Shown: positions 1-6,904, counted from the stretch's first letter. The stretch is DNA of 25,984 nucleotides from MGBC131033 sp910585655 (GCA_949502025.1 CATBCG010000049.1:1-25984), one strand, 5' to 3'. The notes: a model not told the origin generated them from the letters alone. Translations and numbers: made by a program.

Positions 1-19
1 TACAACAGGAGGGGCAATC

Positions 20-1216
20 ATGGCATTTAATATCAATGATTTTTTAAACGACGAGAGCAAAAAAGAGCGAAGCACAGACTGGAAACCAATCAAGATAAGC
101 GTCAGCCGCCTTCATCCGGCGCCAGACAAGGCAAACTTTTACCACGCCGACGATAAAGAGGTCAAGGAGCTGGCAGAGAGTATTGAGCTAATCGGTCTCC
201 AACAGTATCCTGTCATCCGTCCGATAGAGGGGACAGACGATTATGAGGTAATTGCAGGGCATAAGCGGAGGCTTGCCCTGCTTCGTCTCCTAGCCGAGGG
301 AAAAACCGAATACGAGCTAGTACCATGTAAAATAGTATCACCGGACGAGATCCAAAACGAACTAATCCTAATCTTTACCAACTCTACACAGCGCGAACGC
401 ACGGACTACGAAAAGATGAGGGAGATCGAACGGGTAAGGGAACTCCTTACAGAGTACCAGAAAACCCACGAGTTGCCAGGGCGGAAGCAAACCTTGATCG
501 CGGAGCTGCTGGGAACTAGCAAAACCAAAGTCGGAACCTTAGATAACATCAATCATAATCTAAGTGAGCCGTTTAAGGAGGAGTTTGCCTCTGGTAACAT
601 CAGCACCAGCACGGCTAACGAGATCGCAGGTTTAAAAAAAGAGAAGCAGCAGGAACTATATGAGAAGTACCAGGAAACCGGAACGGTACAGGCGAAAGAG
701 GTAAAAAAAGAAAAGAGCCGAGAGATGACAAAAGAAGAGCTAGAAATTCTTTACGAGTGGCTTGAAATTTGGTCAGAGACGGAAATCACAGAGAAGCAAC
801 TCAAGGAAGCTCACGGCAGATCTTATCATGGCGGAAGTGCCAAAAATGGAATTCATTTTTCCTGTAGCCCTTACGGAGTAAGAACAAATCAAAGCAGGGA
901 TATGGCGTGGAAGCGGGTAGCAGAAGCACTAAAGGAAATCCAGGAAAGAAAGAGAGAAAGGGAACCAGAGGAAGCCCCAGACGTGCTTTGTAGTACCTGC
1001 AACCACGAAGGGGAGTGCGCGGGCAAGAAAACGCACGAAGATGGATGCCTAGGCTATGAAGAAAGAAGGAAAGAGCCAGAAGAGTATGGGCTGGCAGAGG
1101 TAAGTAAACTCCTGCAAGAGTATAAAAAAGGCAGTTTTCCGCCTGTCCTGCTACAAACCAGAAAAATCATCGTGGATGCGTTGAAACTCCTGCTGGAAAA
1201 GCTGGAAAACAAATAA
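20..1216 (+). CDS. ParB/RepB-like DNA-binding protein with C-terminal cysteine cluster
   Basis: The N-terminal part (about residues 24-130) reads as a ParB/Spo0J-type domain: the KELAESIELIGLQQYPVIRP stretch, then the box II signature GHKRR at residues 80-84 and a conserved NSTQRE segment near 121-126. A probable helix-turn-helix lies at about 155-185 (IAELLGTSKTKV). A C-terminal cluster (Cys324, 327, 333, 343) could bind zinc. At 398 aa it is longer than minimal ParB proteins. ParB-family proteins bind DNA and in many cases use CTP. In phages they can serve partition, regulation or nuclease roles, and no ParA is visible in the window. AGGAGG lies about 7 nt before the ATG. It heads a tight same-strand gene series. 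The family call is firm; the biological role is not. Confidence 0.88.
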   Translation: MAFNINDFLNDESKKERSTDWKPIKISVSRLHPAPDKANFYHADDKEVKELAESIELIGLQQYPVIRPIEGTDDYEVIAGHKRRLALLRLLAEGKTEYELVPCKIVSPDEIQNELILIFTNSTQRERTDYEKMREIERVRELLTEYQKTHELPGRKQTLIAELLGTSKTKVGTLDNINHNLSEPFKEEFASGNISTSTANEIAGLKKEKQQELYEKYQETGTVQAKEVKKEKSREMTKEELEILYEWLEIWSETEITEKQLKEAHGRSYHGGSAKNGIHFSCSPYGVRTNQSRDMAWKRVAEALKEIQERKREREPEEAPDVLCSTCNHEGECAGKKTHEDGCLGYEERRKEPEEYGLAEVSKLLQEYKKGSFPPVLLQTRKIIVDALKLLLEKLENK

Positions 1217-1233
1217 AGGAGGAAGGCAGAGGC

Positions 1234-1485
1234 ATGAAGTTTAAATTTAACCGGGAAACCTACAAGAAAATAAAGAAACTCGATCATAAGCAGATGGAGG
1301 ATTACATCTTTGGGATATACGATAAGGGATTCGAGGCCGGGAAAAAGGCAGCAGGCGCAAGCCTGCACCTTTCCGATCTGGAAACCGCGATCCGGGGCAT
1401 AAAGGGGATCGGAGAAAAGAAGGGCGCTGAAATCATGGAGGTAATCAAAGATTTACATAAGGAGGCGAACGAACATGTTGACTGA
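1234..1485 (+). CDS. Small helix-hairpin-helix-like phage protein
   Basis: This 83-residue basic protein starts at an ATG preceded by AAGGAGG (about 1215-1221), which overlaps the end of the preceding gene. Residues about 50-70 (AIRGIKGIGEKKGAEIMEVI) match the pattern of a helix-hairpin-helix motif, with the characteristic GIG turn, so non-specific DNA or structured-nucleic-acid binding is plausible. The N-terminal half is lysine-rich and helical and includes a GFEAGKKAA segment. Its stop overlaps the start of the next gene by 11 nt, suggesting translational coupling. I do not recognise a named family. The HhH reading rests on motif appearance only. Confidence 0.7.
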   Translation: MKFKFNRETYKKIKKLDHKQMEDYIFGIYDKGFEAGKKAAGASLHLSDLETAIRGIKGIGEKKGAEIMEVIKDLHKEANEHVD

Positions 1486-1903
1486 GCAGGTAGAAAAGGC
1501 AAAGCGGGAAGGAAAAAAGCTTATCACTGCAACCGGGACATGTAGGTTTTGCAAACAGTTAGCCACGCTAGAGACACTAGAGGAGTGGACACAGGAAGAG
1601 ATAGACGAACTTATCACGGAAACCTGTGATTGTGCGTTTGCAGGCGATTATACCCACAAGAAAAAGCAAAAAGAAAGAGCGCATGATAAAATTGAAATGC
1701 TCTTTGTCAAAGATGAAACTGTTGTAGTGTATGAAGATACTGTAGAATTGCTTCATAAAGCAGTTTCTCCGATTTGCGAAGGAAACATACAGTCTATCAC
1801 AGTAGATACCGGAAAAGGCATCAAAGGAAAGATAAACATCACTGCAAAGGGAAAAATCAAAGTAACCAGGATGATTGCAGATACCAGCGCATACGAGGCA
1901 TAG
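1475..1903 (+). CDS. Hypothetical phage protein with CxxC...CxC metal-binding-like motif
   Basis: The 142-residue product has Cys23-x2-Cys26 and Cys51-x-Cys53, a spacing that fits one small zinc site near the N terminus. A lysine-rich linker follows (about 61-72), then a mixed alpha/beta C-terminal half without cysteine pairs. AAGGAGG at about 1459-1465 gives a good distance to the ATG at 1475, and the start overlaps the preceding gene. Its position between DNA-binding-like genes suggests a nucleic-acid-related accessory role, but I cannot name a function. Confidence 0.72.
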   Translation: MLTEQVEKAKREGKKLITATGTCRFCKQLATLETLEEWTQEEIDELITETCDCAFAGDYTHKKKQKERAHDKIEMLFVKDETVVVYEDTVELLHKAVSPICEGNIQSITVDTGKGIKGKINITAKGKIKVTRMIADTSAYEA

Positions 1904-1915
1904 AAAGGGGAGCAT

Positions 1916-2095
1916 ATGACAGAGCAAAAAATGAAACAAATCAATTCATGGTTTAAAAACGTAAATAGTCATCATCTGGAAATGCAGGACAAGATGGCCA
2001 TAGCAGGAATCACAATGGAGATGCTGGAAAAATTGGAACCGTTTTATGATAAGTATAATAGTGACGGTAATAGCAGCAAAAACGGGAGGAAATAA
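1916..2095 (+). CDS. Small hypothetical phage protein (59 aa)
   Basis: An open frame of 59 codons starts at the ATG at 1916, just after GGGG at 1907-1910, 12 nt downstream of the previous stop. The product begins MTEQKMKQINSWFKNV and is predicted mostly helical with a polar, asparagine-rich tail. It ends at TAA 2093-2095, five bases before the likely GTG start of the next gene. The gene-like spacing, the ribosome-binding-like purines and the absence of any better frame here support it. No family recognised. Confidence 0.55.
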   Translation: MTEQKMKQINSWFKNVNSHHLEMQDKMAIAGITMEMLEKLEPFYDKYNSDGNSSKNGRK

Positions 2096-2099
2096 AATC

Positions 2100-2363
2100 G
2101 TGAATCGAAAGCAGCGAAGAGCATTACAGAAAGGAAAACTAAAAGGTTCGAATTTGAATAATCAAAAGCAGGCTCAAGAGATGCTGGAAAATTTACCGAT
2201 TGCTACTATTGTAGCTGGAATCAATAATAGTTTGGATATTCTGCAAAAAAGAGGAATGCCAATTTGGGACTGGGACGAAAAAAAGCGGGAACTGTATAGG
2301 CTAAAGATCTTCGGTGGAAAAATTTATTTTCTGGCAGCAGAATTGGACAGAACAGAGCAGTAA
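2100..2363 (+). CDS. Small basic phage protein beginning MNRKQRRALQK
   Basis: I choose the GTG at 2100 because GGGAGG (2084-2089) lies about 10 nt upstream and the product then starts MNRKQRRALQKGK, a start seen in many small Firmicute phage proteins. An in-frame ATG at 2046 would need 54 nt of overlap with the previous gene and lacks a good ribosome binding site. The 87-residue product has a basic N terminus, a helical middle (AQEMLENLPIATIVAGINNS) and a C-terminal segment (IYFLAAELDRTEQ). It probably acts in the cytoplasm; the function is unknown. Confidence 0.7.
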   Translation: MNRKQRRALQKGKLKGSNLNNQKQAQEMLENLPIATIVAGINNSLDILQKRGMPIWDWDEKKRELYRLKIFGGKIYFLAAELDRTEQ

Positions 2364-2378
2364 AGGAGAGTGAAACCG

Positions 2379-2885
2379 GTGGAACAAAGAAACGGGAAGC
2401 AGGAAACTGAGCAAAAGAAGGAAAAGGAGTTATTAAAAAGATATTTAGGTCAATACTATGCCGGACGGATAAAAAGAGTGCAGTTGGAAAGGCGGTTAAA
2501 AACAATCCAGCGAGAAATGGAAGCACCAGTAGGAGGAATCGGATATTCTCCTGTTAATTATAGGAATAAAAACAGTATAGGACCAGGCGCTGCTTCCTTT
2601 GTCTATCGGATGGGCGAAATCGAAACACGAATACAGGAGCAAAAAGAAAAGATAGAAAAAGCACTGTTAAAAATCATGGATATCATGGATTTTCTGAAAG
2701 AAAACAGTACAGAACGTATGGTATTAGAACTACGATTTATTGATTGTAAAAAATGGGAAGTCATAGAAAAAGAACTACATTTAAGCCGGAGGGCATGTTT
2801 TGATTATCAAAATAGAGCATTGGAAAGGCTTTTGGAGTTTAAAAAAGTTCAAACAATTTTAAAGGAGTATGAAAAAAGAGATTAA
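2379..2885 (+). CDS. DUF1492/sigma-region-4-like phage transcriptional regulator
   Basis: The 168-residue protein has an N-terminal helical region (about 15-50), a middle coiled-coil-like helix (75-108), and a C-terminal segment (109-155: MVLELRFIDCKKWEVIEKEL then LSRRACFDYQNRALERL) resembling sigma-factor region 4 or ArpU/RinA-like late regulators. Such proteins typically sit just before the terminase genes in Gram-positive phages and control late transcription. The GTG at 2379 is preferred because AAGGAG (2363-2368) is about 10 nt upstream; the in-frame GTG at 2370 is only one base from it. The terminase genes lie 1.65 kb downstream, separated by an accessory cassette. The DUF1492 assignment is by resemblance. 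Confidence 0.75.
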   Translation: MEQRNGKQETEQKKEKELLKRYLGQYYAGRIKRVQLERRLKTIQREMEAPVGGIGYSPVNYRNKNSIGPGAASFVYRMGEIETRIQEQKEKIEKALLKIMDIMDFLKENSTERMVLELRFIDCKKWEVIEKELHLSRRACFDYQNRALERLLEFKKVQTILKEYEKRD

Positions 2886-2915
2886 GAAATATAAGAGATT
2901 TAAAAAATTTATGTA

Positions 2916-2961
2916 TTGACATTTTGTAGCTCATAATATATAGTAATTATGAGCTACAAAA
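2916..2961 (+). promoter_or_regulatory. Promoter with overlapping 16-bp inverted-repeat operator
   Basis: A consensus -35 TTGACA (2916-2921) is followed after exactly 17 bp by TATAGT (2939-2944). A perfect inverted repeat covers the spacer and -10: TTTTGTAGCTCATAAT (2922-2937) and its exact complement ATTATGAGCTACAAAA (2946-2961), separated by 8 nt. Transcription should start near 2951, about 24 nt before the GTG of the small RHH-like gene. The arrangement is that of an autoregulated repressor gene, the symmetric operator blocking RNA polymerase. The promoter and palindrome are seen directly; control by the downstream protein is inferred. Confidence 0.8.
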
Positions 2962-2974
2962 AGGAGGTGAAAAA

Positions 2975-3151
2975 GTGGCTGATAAAAAGCCGGGTAGACC
3001 AACTTCTAATCCTAAATCGAAACCCAGACAAGTAAGATTGGATGAGGAATGCAAAGAAATTTTAGAAAAATATTGTGTTCAGGAGTCCATATCAGCAGCA
3101 GAGGGAATACGGAGAGGGATAAAGAGGTTAAAACCGGATATAAAGAAATAG
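2975..3151 (+). CDS. Small ribbon-helix-helix-like (Arc/CopG-type) DNA-binding protein
   Basis: This 58-codon frame starts with GTG 2975, preceded by AAGGAGGTG about 6-8 nt upstream. The product has a basic, proline-containing N-terminal arm (ADKKPGRPTSNPKSKP), a short strand with alternating residues (RQVRLD), then two helices (EECKEILEKYC and SAAEGIRRGIKRL). This is the order of a ribbon-helix-helix repressor. RHH dimers bind inverted repeats, and a perfect one overlaps this gene's promoter, so autoregulation is likely. The TAG stop lies inside the left arm of an RNA hairpin. It is probably co-transcribed with the Rha gene downstream. The length fits the family; RHH remains a pattern-based call. 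Confidence 0.72.
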   Translation: MADKKPGRPTSNPKSKPRQVRLDEECKEILEKYCVQESISAAEGIRRGIKRLKPDIKK

Positions 3152-3187
3152 AGCGTTGTCACCCTGAGAAAGTTACAAACGCTCTAT
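3148..3187 (+). promoter_or_regulatory. 10-bp inverted repeat / RNA hairpin at the 3' end of the RHH gene
   Basis: ATAGAGCGTT (3148-3157) is perfectly complementary to AACGCTCTAT (3178-3187), with a 20-nt loop. It includes the stop codon of the RHH-like gene. No T-run follows, so it is not a classical terminator. It may protect mRNA, attenuate transcription into the Rha gene, or be a protein-binding site. Confidence 0.55.
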
Positions 3188-3197
3188 CTGTTACACC

Positions 3198-3240
3198 GAG
3201 GTTTCCCTCTATGAAATAGTATATCATAAAGGGGAATCTC
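3198..3240 (+). promoter_or_regulatory. Long 17-position stem hairpin upstream of rha
   Basis: Bases 3198-3214 pair with 3224-3240 over 17 positions, with one C/A mismatch (3209/3229) and two G-T pairs, around a 9-nt loop (aatagtata). It ends 33 nt before the Rha ATG, and only a short T-containing stretch (tctctttc) follows. It could act as a weak terminator or attenuator, an RNA processing site or a protein-bound leader element. The stem is seen in the sequence; the role is inferred. Confidence 0.6.
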
Positions 3241-3273
3241 TTTCAAGAACAATTTTGAAGGAGGTTTAAGTTT

Positions 3274-4017
3274 ATGGCAGAACTTGAGCAAACATTATCA
3301 TCTATCGAGATTTCGGATATGATAGAGAAAGAACATAGTAAATTGTTGAGAGATTTGCGGAGATATATTGAACAGTTTAACGAAGCCAAAATTGGATTTG
3401 TTGATTTCTTTAAGGAAAGTACCTATAAAGACGCAAAAGGCGAAACCAGACCTTGCTACCGTATTACAAAGAAAGGCTGTGAGTTTATCGCCCATAAACT
3501 GACAGGGATAAAAGGAACCATCTTTACAGCTAGATATATCAACCGTTTCCATGAAATGCAGGAGAGTCTTTCAAAGAAAAAGGTTGAACCGGAATTGCCG
3601 TGGTTTATTCACAGATTCAGAGGAAAATATATCATGCTGTTTCGAGATTTTAAGTTGATTACAGGCGTGGAGATTTGCGGAAATTATACAGCAATGGAAA
3701 GGATAGACAGATTGCAAGGTGGTCTGGATTATAATGCTTTTGGGTGGTATACAACGGTCAATATGAAGGAATTTAAGAAGGAATACGGTTTCGACTATGG
3801 GCCTGATAAATGTATGATGTATCTTTATCCACATGGAATTGAAAAAGCATTGGAGATATACAGACGAGAGAGTGGAAGAAAGATAAATCAAGAAGCCTAT
3901 GATATGATTGTAGATGGATTAAAAGCTATCGAATCACCTAAGAAAAAGGTAGCAATAAAAAAACACTATGTTTTACCTGTTCATATCAATATAACTTTGA
4001 GACAAGAAGCAATGTAA
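3274..4017 (+). CDS. rha: Rha-family phage regulatory protein with a second C-terminal domain
   Basis: Residues about 5-98 match the Rha family: the SSIEISDMIEKEHSKLLRDL start, the FFKESTYKDAKGETRPCYRI core and the TKKGCEFIAHKL...ARYINRFHEM end. Rha proteins are phage regulators, originally described in lambdoid phages as interfering with infection of strains lacking IHF. Residues about 108-230 form a separate domain (WFIHRFRGKYIMLFRDF...) that I cannot assign; it may be an antirepressor-type C-terminal module. GAAGGAGG (3257-3264) precedes the ATG. The gene sits in an accessory cassette between the late regulator and terminase, and a terminator follows. The family is secure; the function in this phage is unknown. 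Confidence 0.85.
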   Translation: MAELEQTLSSIEISDMIEKEHSKLLRDLRRYIEQFNEAKIGFVDFFKESTYKDAKGETRPCYRITKKGCEFIAHKLTGIKGTIFTARYINRFHEMQESLSKKKVEPELPWFIHRFRGKYIMLFRDFKLITGVEICGNYTAMERIDRLQGGLDYNAFGWYTTVNMKEFKKEYGFDYGPDKCMMYLYPHGIEKALEIYRRESGRKINQEAYDMIVDGLKAIESPKKKVAIKKHYVLPVHINITLRQEAM

Positions 4018-4090
4018 ATAATAATACAGCGTAAAAGAGTTGAAAATTTTTTAAAGTCTGCATTCTATTGCACTATCAAGTATGTTAAAA

Positions 4091-4151
4091 TGGTAGCATG
4101 GGAAAGCAAGGAAGCAGAAGCCTACAAAGTAAGCCATAAATACCGCTACCA
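4091..4151 (+). other. Non-coding stretch bounded by a 7-bp inverted repeat (possible leader or small RNA)
   Basis: TGGTAGC (4091-4097) is complementary to GCTACCA (4145-4151), enclosing about 47 nt that carry the near-repeats GAAGCC and TAAGCC. A strong terminator starts seven bases later. With the T/A-rich block before it (TATGTTAAAAT at 4081-4091), this could be a small structured RNA. I see no convincing -35 element at the right distance, so it may just be the rha 3' untranslated region. Confidence 0.25.
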
Positions 4152-4157
4152 AAAAAG

Positions 4158-4192
4158 TAGCCCTCTATATCATGAAAAGGTATAGAGGGCTA
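4158..4192 (+). terminator. Intrinsic terminator closing the RHH-rha cassette
   Basis: TAGCCCTCTATA (4158-4169) is perfectly complementary to TATAGAGGGCTA (4181-4192): a 12-bp stem with an 11-nt loop, followed by TTTTATT (4193-4199) and preceded by a run of A. Because the T-run is on one side and the A-run on the other, it could work in both directions. It lies about 140 nt after the rha stop and would separate cassette transcription from the packaging operon. Confidence 0.85.
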
Positions 4193-4200
4193 TTTTATTG

Positions 4201-4534
4201 CATTCATATGGTAAAGCATATCACAACAAGCACCTATGAGGCAGCCATATCTTATACAGCAAAGTAGTAGAAAAGCACAAGGCAGGAAGCAAGAGGCACG
4301 GTTAGGCAAAGGACAGGGCAGGAAAGAAGCAGGAGGATACTAGCACAATATCGAAGCAAGCACAGACAGATAGGTAGCAGACAATAGAGACGATTAGCTT
4401 CCGAACAGTGTTCGATAAAAAGGTACTTTGTCGAACAAATATTTGGTACGGGGCGAGGAAGGCGCGGTGTTTTTGTCTGTAAAATGAATTTTTTTGGGTG
4501 ACTTCCTTCCGCTTTTGGAGGAGGTGGAATAGAA
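4201..4534 (+). other. Purine-rich non-coding region before terminase; candidate cos/terminase-binding region
   Basis: No credible gene on either strand. The stretch 4260-4345 is strongly A/G/C-biased with repeated GGCAGGAA-like words. A perfect interrupted palindrome CGAACA-G-TGTTCG (4402-4414) is followed by TTTGT-CGA-ACAAA (4427-4439), so GAAC/GTTC half-sites recur three times, and GGTAC occurs at 4422 and 4445. A G/C-rich block follows (4449-4469). Lambda-type terminases usually act at a cos site directly upstream of the small-subunit gene, and this is the only such gap, so it is a reasonable cos/cosB candidate. There is no direct proof. Confidence 0.35.
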
Positions 4535-5053
4535 TTGATCGTAAATCAAAAGCAGTTGGCACAGTGTCTTGGTATATCAACAAGACAAGTGCGGAACCTC
4601 CGACAAGAAGGGATGTTTCAAACTGTAAATGGAGACAGAGGATACATCCTTGAAACCTGTATCCAGGAGTATATCAATTTTAAAATCAATGCGGAAATGG
4701 GAAGGAGTGCAGCGATATCCATTGAGAAAGTCAAAGCGGAGCATGAGGAAGTAAAGAAAAATATATCCGTTATGAAGCTGCGGAGACTGAGGAGAGAGCT
4801 ACACGAAGCGGCAGACGTAGAGGCTTTTTTATCTGATATGTTGATACGTTTTAAGAACCGGCTTTTGTCCTTACCGGTTAAAATGGCGATGCAGGTATCT
4901 GGCGAAAAAGACCTGAACCGAATTATACAGGTTTTAAATGATGGAATGCTAGAAGCATTGAAAGAACTTTCGGAGTATGATCCAGACGAGATCGATCAAA
5001 CAGAATTGGCTATGACAGATATAGAGGACTTAGACGAGGATGAGGAACTATGA
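4535..5053 (+). CDS. terS: Terminase small subunit, Nu1-like
   Basis: The 172-residue protein starts with a winged-helix-like HTH (about 5-28: QKQLAQCLGISTRQVRNLRQ, then EG), as in lambda Nu1 and related small terminase subunits. A long charged helical middle (60-100) and an acidic C-terminal tail (about 148-172) follow. The small subunit recognises the packaging site and recruits the large subunit. The start is TTG 4535, eight bases after GGAGGAGGTGG (4517-4527); no ATG fits. The stop overlaps the start of the large subunit gene by 4 nt, indicating translational coupling. The acidic tail probably contacts the large subunit, by analogy. Confidence 0.85.
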   Translation: MIVNQKQLAQCLGISTRQVRNLRQEGMFQTVNGDRGYILETCIQEYINFKINAEMGRSAAISIEKVKAEHEEVKKNISVMKLRRLRRELHEAADVEAFLSDMLIRFKNRLLSLPVKMAMQVSGEKDLNRIIQVLNDGMLEALKELSEYDPDEIDQTELAMTDIEDLDEDEEL

Positions 5054-6891
5054 GCCAGAGAAGCAGATCCAGAGAAAAAACCAAAAATCTTTTTATCAGG
5101 GTCATACGAAATGCACTCCGTAGCCAGGAGCCGCTGACAGTCAGCCAATGGGCAGAAAGGTTTCGTGTATTAGATGATTCCAGCAATTTGGCGGGAAAGT
5201 GGTCAAATGATATCACGCCATATTTGCGGGAAATCATGGACACTTTAAACGATCCGGATATTCGAAGGACATTTTTTTGTAAAGCGTCGCAAATAGGCGG
5301 AACCGAAGCACTGGTGAACATGCTTTGCTATATTATCAGTCAGTCACCCGCGCCGGCGATGATTGTTTATCCAAATGACGATTTGGCGAAAGATATCTCC
5401 AACGATAAGTTGAAACCGGCTTTCCGCCTGATACCAGAAATAAAAAAGCTTTTTATGGAAAACAGCTCCAAAGAATTGCGCCTGAAATTTAAAACAATGG
5501 TATTATATTTGCGCGGAGCAGGTTCTCCGTCTAAACTGGCATCAAAACCAATTAAATATTTGTTTTTTGATGAGATTGACAAAATGGGAGGAGCATCGAA
5601 AAAAGAAGCTTCCCCTTACAATCTGGCATTAGAACGTACTAAAACATATAAACCATTGGAAAAAGTATATGCCTGTTCCACACCGACACTGAAAAACAAT
5701 TATATCTGGGAACTCCATGATACAGCAGATGAAGTCAGACATTATTTTGTACCATGTCCATATTGTGGAGAATTCATTGAGCTTGTATATAATCAGATCG
5801 TATTTGAAAAAGACGAAGAAAAAACGATGAGTAATTACGAGCGGGCCCAGACTGCGGTATATGTCTGCCAGGAGTGTGGGTGTGAAATTTTTGATACCGA
5901 TAAACCGGGAATGCTTCGAGACGGAGAGTGGAGGGTTATAAAAAAACGAGGAGTAGGAAAGCCGAAGTCAGTAGGATTTTGGCTTTCTTCTTTATATAGT
6001 GTCTTTTTAAAATGGGCGGACATCGCAGAAGAACATTTGAACTCAAAAGACGATCCGGAAAAGCAACAAAATTTTGCAAATTCCTGGTTAGCAGAACCAT
6101 GGGAGGATACAAAACTGAAAACAACGGAAGATCTGGTGATGGAAAGACAAACAGAACTTCCGGAGTTTGTGATTCCTGGATGGGCAAAGTTACTCACAGC
6201 AGGGGTTGACGTACAAGAGACAAGTCTGTATTACAGTATTCGTGCTTTTGGAGAGTATACGACAAGTCAAAATATTACGCACGGGCAGGTATTATCCTTT
6301 CAGGATATAGAAGATGTGATGAATCGCGAATTTTATACCGAGGATGGACGGAAGATGATAGTAAATCTTGCGTTGATCGATTCTGGATATCAGGCAGATG
6401 CTACCTACGATTTTTGTATTGATAATTCTGATTGGGCCTTGCCTTGTAAGGGCGCCAGTAACGGAATGCCAGATCGGTATAAAATCAGTAAAGTGGATAG
6501 ACCAAATTCAAGAGCATATGGAATGCAGCTGGTTCTTGTAGATGGCGAAAGGTACAAGGATTCTATCGCAGCCAGAATGAAAAGAGAAAATGGTCAGGGA
6601 AGTTGGATGGTTTATAAAGACTGTGATCGGGAGTATGCTTTGCAGGTTACATCAGAACATAAAGTGTATGAAAAATCTGCAAACGGAAACCGCAAACTAA
6701 AATGGGTGCCAAAGTATTCCCATGCAGATAATCATTTCCTTGATTGTGAGGTTTATGCAATGGCAGCAGCTGAAATATTAGGCGTTCGTAGTTTGCATTT
6801 AGATAGTCAAAAATCAGAAGAGCCAAAGAAAGAAACAAAAGCATATACACCGGAAGAGGACTGGATTATGCAAAACGAAAACTGGTTATAG
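5050..6891 (+). CDS. terL: Terminase large subunit, lambda GpA family
   Basis: This 613-residue protein is the packaging motor ATPase and nuclease. Seen: a Walker-A-like KASQIGGTE (78-86), Walker B LFFDEID (171-177), a motif-III-like ACSTPT (208-213), two Cys pairs (CPYC 236-239 and CQECGC 273-278) that could form a zinc site, and nuclease motifs AGVDVQ (384-389), LIDSGY (442-447) and the late HADNHFLDCEVY segment (558-569). The length matches lambda gpA (about 640). The ATG lies inside the end of terS. Together with the Nu1-like partner and gpW-like and lambda-type portal genes downstream, this predicts cos packaging. Confidence 0.95.
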   Translation: MSQRSRSREKTKNLFIRVIRNALRSQEPLTVSQWAERFRVLDDSSNLAGKWSNDITPYLREIMDTLNDPDIRRTFFCKASQIGGTEALVNMLCYIISQSPAPAMIVYPNDDLAKDISNDKLKPAFRLIPEIKKLFMENSSKELRLKFKTMVLYLRGAGSPSKLASKPIKYLFFDEIDKMGGASKKEASPYNLALERTKTYKPLEKVYACSTPTLKNNYIWELHDTADEVRHYFVPCPYCGEFIELVYNQIVFEKDEEKTMSNYERAQTAVYVCQECGCEIFDTDKPGMLRDGEWRVIKKRGVGKPKSVGFWLSSLYSVFLKWADIAEEHLNSKDDPEKQQNFANSWLAEPWEDTKLKTTEDLVMERQTELPEFVIPGWAKLLTAGVDVQETSLYYSIRAFGEYTTSQNITHGQVLSFQDIEDVMNREFYTEDGRKMIVNLALIDSGYQADATYDFCIDNSDWALPCKGASNGMPDRYKISKVDRPNSRAYGMQLVLVDGERYKDSIAARMKRENGQGSWMVYKDCDREYALQVTSEHKVYEKSANGNRKLKWVPKYSHADNHFLDCEVYAMAAAEILGVRSLHLDSQKSEEPKKETKAYTPEEDWIMQNENWL

Positions 6892-6904
6892 AGGGGTGGA
6901 AGCG

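Noticed and set aside
1774..1956. Plus-strand open frame of 60 codons
   Set aside because: It overlaps two better supported frames (1475-1903 and 1916-2095) and its translation is low-complexity His/Arg/Lys.
4040..4091. Promoter with TTGAAA/TTGCAC boxes before the possible small RNA
   Set aside because: Spacings to the nearest AT-rich -10 words are wrong (7-13 bp) or the boxes match poorly.
4302..4583. Minus-strand open frame in the gap before terS
   Set aside because: It overlaps the terS start and has a hydrophobic cysteine-rich translation typical of the reverse of purine-rich DNA; no ribosome site.
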